Shown here: in pieces, positions 56,085 through 64,000 of the stretch | Layout: every line of letters begins with the position of its first letter | Position numbering within the stretch: position 1 is the stretch's first letter | Source of the DNA: Tolypeutes matacus | Taxonomy: Eukaryota; Chordata; Mammalia; Cingulata; Chlamyphoridae | Direction: 5' to 3' | DNA: 64,000 nt | NCBI GenBank assembly: GCA_026826555.1 | Contig: JAKSZT010037198.1 | Coordinates: 8,168,381 to 8,232,380, forward strand | Position numbers and translations under genes: made by a program | The notes under the pieces: generated by a model | Seen by the model: only the letters and a program-made list of their open reading frames with translations | Database searches by the model: none | What the model was told of the DNA's origin: nothing

Positions 56085-56580
56085 GAAAGAGGTAGCAATA
56101 GAAAGTGGATTTCTTTTGATTCTGTGGGTTGGCTGGGGCTCAGCTAGGGTCTTCTGCTAGTCTTGCTTGGGGTCTCACATGGAGCTGCAGCTGGATTATG
56201 ACTGAAGCTGGAATGTCCAAGGTGGCTTCACTCTTGCGCTAGTGCTTTGGTGGCAACAGTTGGCAGGCTGGACCCAATTACAACTCTGGGAGGCTGGGAT
56301 TCTTTTTCCACATGGTCTTTCCATATTGTCACTCCACAGGGTAGTTGGAGTTCTTACATGGCACCTTGGGGTTCCCTGAAGTGAAGTCACGGAAACTGCC
56401 AGGCTTTCTTAAAGCTTAGACCTGGAACTGGTTCAGTGTTACTTCTGTTTTATTCTATTAGTTAAAGCAAGTTATGGGGCAGCCAGAGTCAGTGAGGGTG
56501 GGGACTATGCAAGGGCACGAGTCCTGGAAAGTGGGGTTCATTGGGGGTGGTAAATAGCTGCCATTCTCCCCCACCCATTT
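56085..56580 (-). mobile_element. MLT1-type LTR
   Basis: Reverse order of MLT1 landmarks: 'gattctgtgggttggctgg', 'ggtctcacatggagctgca', 'ttccacatggtctttccat' and 'ggactatgcaagggcacga', near the opposite end 'gttcattgggggtggtaaa'. An old placental MaLR LTR, unrelated in age to the element next to it. A (TA)n repeat follows at 56581-56607. Confidence 0.6.
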
Positions 56581-56607
56581 TTATATATATATATATATAT
56601 ATATATG

Positions 56608-56859
56608 ATTTTGAAATCCATCATTAATATCACAATTTTTAGTAAAGCAGTAAGAACAAATGATTGTTTTACCCCAGGATAGGGGACCCAAAATATGACT
56701 ACCTGATCATTATCTTCTCTCTTGTGTGAAAGGGTTGAGCCATATTGATCTGATTTAGAAAAAAAATTGCCATTTCCTGCATGTGAGTGTCAAGGAGCAA
56801 TTTCATCATTGTTACATAACTTTTGCATCATTTATTAAACCAGTGATGGTGTGTTGTCA
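56608..56859. other. No feature recognised
   Basis: Short unassigned interval between the (TA)n repeat and a MIR. Confidence 0.4.
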
Positions 56860-57065
56860 GGACTAAGGCAGAGATCCAGAGTCTAGAGACTGTGTCTTGT
56901 CAGAGCTTCACTATCAGACACTGTGGGACCTCCATTAAGTAATGTCACCTTTCTGTGCACTGGTTTTCTCCTCTGAAAAATGGAGAAGCAACCTGATTTT
57001 CTTGAAATAATTCAAGAAAGTGCTATGTCTGTAAGTGCTCAATATTTAAAAGATTGATATATCCC
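56860..57065 (+). repeat. MIR fragment
   Basis: 'gtgggacctccattaagta', 'ctggttttctcctctgaaa', 'aatggagaagcaacctgat' and 'gtctgtaagtgctcaatat' are diverged MIR landmarks in order. Confidence 0.6.
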
Positions 57066-57179
57066 TTAAAACAATATTATTGATTTGTTTGGTGTTAATA
57101 CTAAATAGTAGTGCTATTTAATAGAGGCAGATAACTCAAGAATAAAAAACATACCCTTTGCATTTGAAATACATCCCTT

Positions 57180-57242
57180 AAAATTAGGGTCAGGTTTGGC
57201 ACATAGTAGATATTCAAGCATTCAGTGAATGAATGATTCTAA
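57180..57242 (+). mobile_element. L2 3' terminal fragment
   Basis: 'aggtttggcacatagtaga' and 'ttcagtgaatgaatgattc' match the very end of L2. Confidence 0.55.
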
Positions 57243-57544
57243 ATCATTTAAAAGAGTAAATATTCCAAAATTGTTCATATTTCCTCTTTGCACACTTCCC
57301 TTCTGCAACAAGGAGATGGATGGGAGTAACTGTTATTCTATAATTTAGAACTTGAGTGTTTACCCTTTCAAACTTGCTTAATAATGCAAAATGCAGTCTA
57401 ATAAGTTATCTTTTCATTAGTGAGTTAACATATTGTTTTTTAATTATCTTCTCCTTAAGCTTAATAATGCAAAAAGCCATCACATCACAGCTGTGGTAAG
57501 TCTGAAGTTAATTTCTATCAGTTTGGCTTAGGCATTAGGGAATA
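57243..57544. other. No feature recognised
   Basis: AT-rich interval; no repeat or coding signature. Confidence 0.4.
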
Positions 57545-57650
57545 TTTATTTATTTATTTGTTTGTTTGCTTTAGCAGGTACTAGGGATTGAACCTGGGAC
57601 CTTGTATGTGGGAGGCAGGTGCTCAACCATTGAGCTACATCTGCTCACCG
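57545..57650 (-). mobile_element. tRNA-Ala-derived SINE monomer
   Basis: The (TTTA)n/(TTTG)n tail (57545-57572) is followed by a body reading 'caggtactagggattgaac' to 'gagctacatctgctcacc' on the plus strand. B and A boxes are well preserved. No clear TSD because the flanks are low-complexity. Confidence 0.85.
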
Positions 57651-60094
57651 ATATATATCTTTAATCACGAGTAATGTAATGACATAAAAAAATATCTAAA
57701 AACTTCAAATAAATCTGAAGGTATCTGAATCAGAAGAATTGCTTCATTGTTGCTTTATCACTTTTGGTAAGGAAGATGGGATGGGATTCCTAGTGCCAAT
57801 ATCTTTTTTAAGAAGAATCTGTGACCAATTAGATTATAGAAATCATTTTTGGGTCAAGGCATGTGTTTGGAATTCCACTTTCCTTCCAAGTATACTGCAA
57901 TTAAATTTTTATTTTATTATTGGCAAAATTCATTTATATTTTCGTAAGGAATTAACACATGATTAGATGAACATTCTAATTATGTCTATTTGGTCAGATT
58001 CCAGAAGATACTGTGCTCTTTGTGGTGGAGGACATCCTTTAGGGCATCTGCTCTCCTTCCTTCCCTCTTTCCCTCCCTCCCTTCCTTTCTTCCTGTTGCA
58101 ATCCCACTTGATTCTTCCTCCACACATTATTATTAATAAAACATTATTATTTTACGCTGTACCTATATGCATGGAAATGTAATGTAATGAGGTGTGGAGA
58201 AATAAAGTACTGGTGCTTCCTGTCAACATCTAAACAAAGGGATTCCTGCTTTGGAGTATCCAGAGCAGGGCTGTTGAAGATAAGGACATAAAATAATTCT
58301 TCTTTATGGCAAAATGAGAATAGGATTTTGGCATTCCAACTCCAGCAATCACCTCAGACAAGTGCTGCACTTAGCCAGTCCTTGCCAGTTTCCCCCTCTG
58401 CCAGTTGGTTGTTGATGCTTGTAAGAAGACCCAATAAAGATAGAGGAAAGGGAAAAGGCAGGCAGAATTCTTATTAAGGTATTTTTATTTCTGGCAAATC
58501 ACAACTTGGTTATGTAAAGCAGTACATTTATCTGGAGGCCTTTTTTTTTTTTAAATGAGTGTTGCCTTATGATGAATACTAAATAAAATTGATGGAATCA
58601 GATTAATTTTTAATGAGTAGCAGTTGTGTACTGCATGTAATAATATTGAAATTAATACATAATTAAAGTAGATTTGTACAGAATAGTTCACTTGAGAGTT
58701 GAGTAGTAGAGAACAAAATTGAACATCTCCAAATGAGACCCACAGCTTTGTATCCAGCTTTTTCAGACGTGGAGAGAGATCAGTTTTCTTGAGGCAAAAA
58801 TCATACTTTAACAGAGGCTCTTTGGGAACCTTGACCAGGACTAAAACCTTCAATGTTATCTCTTAAGAAGGTGGCACTGGACACTAATTAGGACAAAATC
58901 AGCACATGTCACAGCTTTGCCCAGAGCTCTGTCACCATCACAGTGACTTTTCTCCTCTATTTTCACTGGTTAATGATCCTCCTCTTTCTTAAGTCAGGTT
59001 GTTGGGTCAAACCTTGCCACTCTGAGAAAGTAAGCAAGCAGTGTTACGAATTGACATCTTTTAAAATATGAATCTAAATTGATTACATTGTAGATATTAT
59101 AATGGAACAATGGAAAGTCCCCAAATGACAAGAGAAATACACTGCTTCTTCTCTACTTCTTCTCTACTTCTTCTCTACTGCGATTGTCCTAACGGCCACG
59201 TCATTGCTTCGGGAGAAGACGCCTCTGTATGGGGAGCGTGGCTGTGGATTTCAGCAGAAACGTGCCTTGGTGAGCAGTGTAGCTTTTCTCCACTCATCAT
59301 CAATCTCCCCTTCCTCTGCCATCGGCTCCCCAATTTTCCTTGGGATACCATTCCTCCCAGACGTTCAAGCCCAGGCATTTAGATGGGGTGATCTCACTCT
59401 CAGCTCCAAGAGTGCGTTTGTGATTCAGGCCCGGCCGATTTTGAGCACCCCTGTCTCAAGACCCGTCCATCGTGATTGGTTCAGGGCTGAGCATGTGACC
59501 CAAACCAGACCAAACAGTTCTAGAAATTTTAGGAAAGTGTTGAGAGAGAAGCCCTCTCTCTTTCTGTGGACTTTGAGTTGAGGTAAACCTTAATCTGGAG
59601 GCTGCTCCAAAGTATAAGCCTTCCAGAGAATGAAGCCAACACAGAAAAACAGAGCAAATGGGGTGGGGCAGCTTTCTCTAATGTTTAAATATTTCTGGCC
59701 CAGCTGTGCCTAGAATTGATCAATTCCTGGATTTTTCAGTTACATGACCTGATCCTCCCCCTCCCCCCAGTCTAGTTTGAGTTAGGTTTTTCCTTTTGCA
59801 GAAACTCAGTCTTTACTAGCACGGGCTTTCAGAAGTCTATGCCTTTTCTCTAATATCAGTTAAATAGTATTAGGACACCTCTCTCTACCAAGTGTGTGGA
59901 TACTGCTGGAATTTGGGGATTGTGGAGCTCAATTTTGATCTTTGGAATCACTCCAGACCCTACTTCAACGGGTAAACCATATGGCTCTGGAAAGTGGGAT
60001 GAGGAGGAATCAGGAGGCAAAGCTGGAGAAATTAATGATCCAGGGGCTCCACTTTTCTACAGCACCCACAGAGAGAAGATTCCTGTAGGGCAGA
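57651..60094. other. Repeat-poor DNA with small tandem repeats
   Basis: (CCTT)-type tract at about 58052-58095; three 11-bp units 'cttcttctcta' at about 59144-59178. The part 59410-59580 ('tgattggttcagggctgag') resembles an old repeat I cannot name. Overlapping open frames at 59110-59581 lie on both strands and show no family. Confidence 0.4.
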
Positions 60095-60195
60095 GCTGCT
60101 CAAGCTTTAACATGCATAACAAAGCACATAAGGATCTTGTTTAAAAGGCAGACTATGGTTCAGTAAGTCTGGTGGGGCAAGTGGCTCCACAGTTC
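60095..60195 (+). mobile_element. MER5-type DNA transposon fragment
   Basis: 'gagctgctcaagctttaac', 'atcttgtttaaaaggcaga' and 'ggttcagtaagtctggtgg' follow the MER5A/B order. The left end is partly decayed and the right end is missing. Confidence 0.65.
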
Positions 60196-62211
60196 TACAG
60201 AACTTCTAGGCTTTGGTTTAACCACACTTTTCGTAGCAAGGGCTAGGGTACTGATTTGACATGGTCTCTTTTCAATTCACCTTAGATTCAATGTAGAGTA
60301 TGACTGAGACCGCAAACTGATGGCTTGAGTTCTTCAAGGAGATATAAATGAGAAATTATCCTTTAGTCTTAAACTCTCCTCTTGGCAAAACTGTTGGGCT
60401 GGTGTGGGCTTTTCTAGGGTGCATGGGTTTATAGCTATGAGTGAAATGCTAAACATCTCCAGTTTCTAGATGACAGGTCTTTTTTTTTTGATTAAAAAAA
60501 GAAATGCCTTTTTTTTTTTTCTTCAGTTTTTGTACTATATACATTTATCTTCATGGTAATCACCTGATAATCTATTTAAGCTAGTTATTATGTTCAATAT
60601 ATTAATGGTTTAAAAAATTATAAAAATCAGCACCTTTCAGTACCTTTCAGCAAAAAAACAACAAAAATATTCAGAATGGAAAAAATCCTATTCTCCCAAG
60701 CAAAAAACCGACAACAATAAAACAAAGGAGAAATAAACTTAGCAAGAAATATATACAACCTTTTTTAAAGAAACCAATGCCTTCTATTTCCGGCAAGATG
60801 ATAAACCAAGATACTTGAGACCTCTTCTGCTGAAAACACTTGAAAGTGCTGGATGCGCTATATGAAGGAGATGTAAATGTTTAGCTAAGCTCTCAACAAA
60901 GAAAAGAACATTTCCAGGGGCCGGATAAGGCAAATAACTGAAAATCAGTGATAAGTGGCTGAGCTGACGTGGTTGCTTCCCCGTGGTCTATGAATGAGTT
61001 CAGGTTGTAGATCCTGTAAGCCATGGACTTGACTTCTAACACTCTTACAGTCCCATGCAATGAGGATTTGCATCTAGGTGAGAAGAGGTAGAAAGAATGA
61101 GAACCTTGTAAGAAGTGTGGACTCTGGAAGGACGGCACTCTCAGTGCAAGGGACTGACTAAAAAAAGGTAACCTACTAGCAAAGGGACATTTTGAGAGCC
61201 AAGGAAAGCTGCTTTTGTCTGAACTCTTGGTGAAGAAAAATCTCCCTTAAGAAATCTAAATACTGGATAAGTCACATTTTTCTTCTGAGGTAGCTTATAT
61301 AAGTTATTTAACTCTAAAATGAAAACTCCTACTTGCATTCTTGCTATTAACCTTAAAGTTTTTCCAGAAGACTGGGCACTATTACAGTTGATCAAAAGCC
61401 AGTTTCGTCCTCACCAAACTGGGGCATAGTGTCTTTTTTTTTCCTGGGCAACTATGAGCATCAATATAGATTTTTCAGACCAATCACCAGCTGGTCTTGG
61501 AGGAGCCCCAAATCTGTCTTCCAGTTTTAAGGAAGTGGGTCAGAGGTCAGTCCTCTATTTAATAATCACTTATCAACATGGAGCCCACAAGTTTTTTTTC
61601 TTTCTTTCTTTTTTTTTTTAAGTTTCTTCCTAAAATGACAGGATAAATATAATGATAGGAATAATTCCATAGCAGTACTGAAAGAGGGAAGAGTGAAACA
61701 GAAGACTTGAATAATTTCTGAAACATATAAGCATATGGGAAATACTAAAGAAAAACAAACTATTTTTTCTTGTAGTGTACAGTACCCTTCACTACAACAT
61801 GGACAAAGGAAGGAGCCACTGTAGAAGTGCTTGGATTTTTCCAGTGTCCAGCTCAGAAGCCACTACAGGAGCTGGGACAGTGTCCAGCTCTGCAAGTGGG
61901 ACTGTCCTCCAAAGTAAAACCAGGAATTGCTACATGAGTGTGTTTTGACAGATGGTGTATTGTGGGCATTGGATTATAAGCTGGAATATAAGCTGTTTTC
62001 TTTCATCTTCAGAGATATTTTAGTAGAATCTTGGATTCATGGTTTTGCAGATACCATGTTAAACCAGACATCTAGCAAAGGCTTAAAAAATACGGCAAGA
62101 GGCTTGTGTTTATATTTCAGTGTAACTGGGATTGGAAAAGAATTTGAAGAAGCAACCTATGGAGAGGAAGGGAAAGACAGTGAGGTAGATATTTAGGTAA
62201 ATGTGGGGTAA
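60196..62211. other. No gene recognised
   Basis: Mostly AT-rich. A T-run at 60480-60490 and A-rich stretches occur near 60650-60770. The open frame 61927-62196 (89 codons) has no recognised family and is followed by 'ggtaaat', a donor-like sequence that is not significant on its own. Confidence 0.4.
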
Positions 62212-62872
62212 TGTAGTATGACAGTTTGAAGCTTTTGTGAATCCCTAAAAAGATCATGTTCTTGGTGCTAATCTATTCCTGTGGATCTGGGACCCTTTAA
62301 TTGGATTAGATTCAGTTAAGGAAACTTTTGGTTAGATCACTTTAGGGTTTTTATTGGACTACTTCAGTGAGGCATGACCCAGGATGGGTTTTGGCCCCCT
62401 TGCTCGTGTCTTATATAAACAGAGGAGACACAAAGAAAGAGAGCTGCCATTTTGGGGTAGGACTCCAGGATTGCCTACAGCTGCAGAAAGACAGAGAAAC
62501 CCCAAAAGCCTGAGAGAGAGGTCTGACACTGGAATCCACGGGGCAGCCTGAAGCTGAAGAGATGAGCCATATGCCTGATAGCCCACAGCTGAGCTCGGGG
62601 AGAAAATGAGCCTGGAGGAGAAGGCAGAGCCCAGCCGCCATTTTGCCTTGTAACGTGGATGAGTCCAGGATCTGCCAGCAGCCGACCTTTGGTGAGATGC
62701 CTGATCACCCTCAGCTGCAATTTGGTGAGACAGCATCTCTGATGATGGTTTTGTTTGGATATTTTCACAGCCTCATAACTGTAAGATTTTACCCTAATAA
62801 ACTTCTATTATAAAAGCCAACCCAGTTATGGTATATTACAATGGAAGCCCTTAACAAACTCAAACATGTGAT
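62212..62872 (+). mobile_element. Solo MaLR-type LTR (subfamily B)
   Basis: About 650 bp from 'tatgacagtttgaagcttt' (62217) to 'cttaacaaactcaaaca' (62867), with a TATA box 'tatataaa' (62412-62419) and 'aataaa' (62796-62801). The first bases are mutated from TG-TGG. Flanks 'tgtag' (62212-62216) and 'tgtga' (62868-62872) match at 3 of 5. Same subfamily as the minus-strand copy at 32007-32507. Confidence 0.75.
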
Positions 62873-63789
62873 ATGTATGTGTGTGTGTGTATTTATTTAA
62901 AATCAGTGACAATAACCTCTCAGAAATAAAGGTAAAGGGAGACAATGTTATAATAATTAGACTTCAGGAATCTGTACCTTCTTAGAATTATTAGACTAAG
63001 ACACAAGCTTTATTAACATTCCTATTGGGCCTTTTGCTAAACTTCAGGCAAAGGATTTTATTTCTTTGAAATATGATTCCAATATGATGATCATAAGCCT
63101 TGGTTAATTTTAAGACATTTCTCTTCACTTATGAAAAAGCACTCATCAGCAGTTCCTGCCAAAAGCTCATTAAAATACCTTTTAAGTACCACTGTAAGGT
63201 CATTTTTAGTATTCGTTGCATTGTTAATTAGAAAACTGCAGTTTTCTTTATTCCTACCAGAAACTCTCTCCAGTACCAACTTTGACTCAGTTTGGCATTT
63301 TGCTGACGGCTCTGTTTCCCTGTTTAACTCTAACAGAATAAAGGCCCTATTTTTACTTTGCCATATTTCCTTTAGCTATTAGTTTTGCAGCCTTGATTGC
63401 TGATAAACCTAAAGCTGTCATTTATGAATTTATTGAAATGCTCTTCACATTCTCCACAGAGTCAAAGATGCCAATTAAATTCATTACTGTGAAAGCGAGA
63501 TCACAGAAAATAAATTTATATATTCAGAGTACTAACTTACATCAAGTTGAATCCCAGTTTCCTAAAAGTGCAAAATGTCTCATATGTAAATTCAATATAT
63601 CCTTATAGCTACATCTGTGCAGACATTTAGCAAATATAATTCACTTATTGCCTTCAAGAAAATACATAGAGGAAAAGTACAAACTTTATTTTGCATGTTT
63701 CAGAGAGAGCTACTGAAAAAGACACAGGACACCCAACCTCCAGTTCCAATTATATGCCTTGCTTCCACAGTAAGTCAGTGACGTGTGTC
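62873..63789. other. Repeat-free stretch, possible conserved non-coding DNA
   Basis: A short (TG)n lies at 62878-62889. From 63080 to 63660 no repeat is recognised and TAAT-type cores are frequent. Short open frames occur on both strands. Confidence 0.35.
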
Positions 63790-63945
63790 AAGCTGGAGTT
63801 CACAAAACCTGGCTATGCCTCAGAATTACCTGGTTGCTCTTGAAAAACACAGCTTCCTGGACCCCTCTTAGCACTTACTGAATTAGCCTCTTAGGAATCT
63901 GATGTGTGTAAATCTCCCCAGGTGATTCTGATACAGTTATTTCTT
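63790..63945 (+). mobile_element. MER5A-type fragment
   Basis: 'gctggagttcacaaaacct', 'cctcagaattacctggttg', 'cttcctggacccctcttag' and 'ccccaggtgattctgatac' follow the MER5A order. It lacks the terminal inverted repeat at the right end. Confidence 0.7.
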
Positions 63946-64000
63946 TAACACTACAAGTTAATCCTTGTTTGATAACTAGTATCTTCTATTGGAAATATAC

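Noticed and set aside
61927..62202. 89-codon frame followed by a donor-like 'ggtaaat'
   Set aside because: No recognised homologue, no acceptor with phase, and no codon bias; the position just before a solo LTR adds nothing.
1..64000. CRISPR array, operon, phage or bacterial defence system
   Set aside because: There are no regularly spaced repeats, no dense coding and no ribosome-binding sites. The repeat families are those of placental mammals.

Overview
This window is mammalian nuclear DNA, AT-rich and dense in interspersed repeats. I found no convincing protein-coding gene, tRNA, rRNA, snRNA or CRISPR array. The best clue to the organism is the SINE population: many copies of a tRNA-Ala-like element (A and B boxes, body of about 75 nt, A-tail) as monomers, head-to-tail dimers and chimeras. 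That matches the DAS-SINE family published from the nine-banded armadillo, so a xenarthran, most likely Dasypus novemcinctus, is inferred. MIR, L2, MER5A and MLT1 fragments are shared with all placental mammals.

Layout. 1-8.9 kb: sparse old repeats, a SINE dimer at 3.4 kb, a long composite SINE inside a probable L1 3' end at 6.1-7.1 kb, and a SINE monomer at 7.4 kb. 9-15.9 kb: a nested stack. An ancient L1 on the minus strand is split by a MaLR-type LTR, which is itself split by a twin-primed L1 and a second L1 3' UTR, with a solo LTR and a 136-bp tailed retrocopy inside. 16-25 kb: MIR, a probable old LTR, and an L2 split by a 6.3-kb full-length L1 whose middle (ORF1 to endonuclease) is inverted. 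25-35 kb: mostly repeat-poor DNA with MIR/L2 pieces and a solo LTR. 35.6-44.5 kb: a SINE/L1-3'UTR chimera, an ancient L1/HAL1-like stretch, a 52-bp tailed retrocopy, a second long L1 with a 400-N gap, and another SINE dimer. 45-53 kb: sparse. 53.9-56.1 kb: a near-complete MaLR retrotransposon with a 60-bp in-frame tandem repeat and a 3' LTR reduced to 42 bp, next to an MLT1 LTR. 56.6-64 kb: MIR, L2, MER5, one SINE and one more solo LTR.

Nothing here works together as an operon or pathway. What can be read is retrotransposition history: target-site duplications (TSDs), inversions, dimers and chimeras give a relative order of insertions. All L1 ORFs seen are broken. Family names rest on recognising sequence by eye, without a database search. 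Boundaries are good to a few bases where TSDs are given and to roughly 10-50 bases elsewhere.
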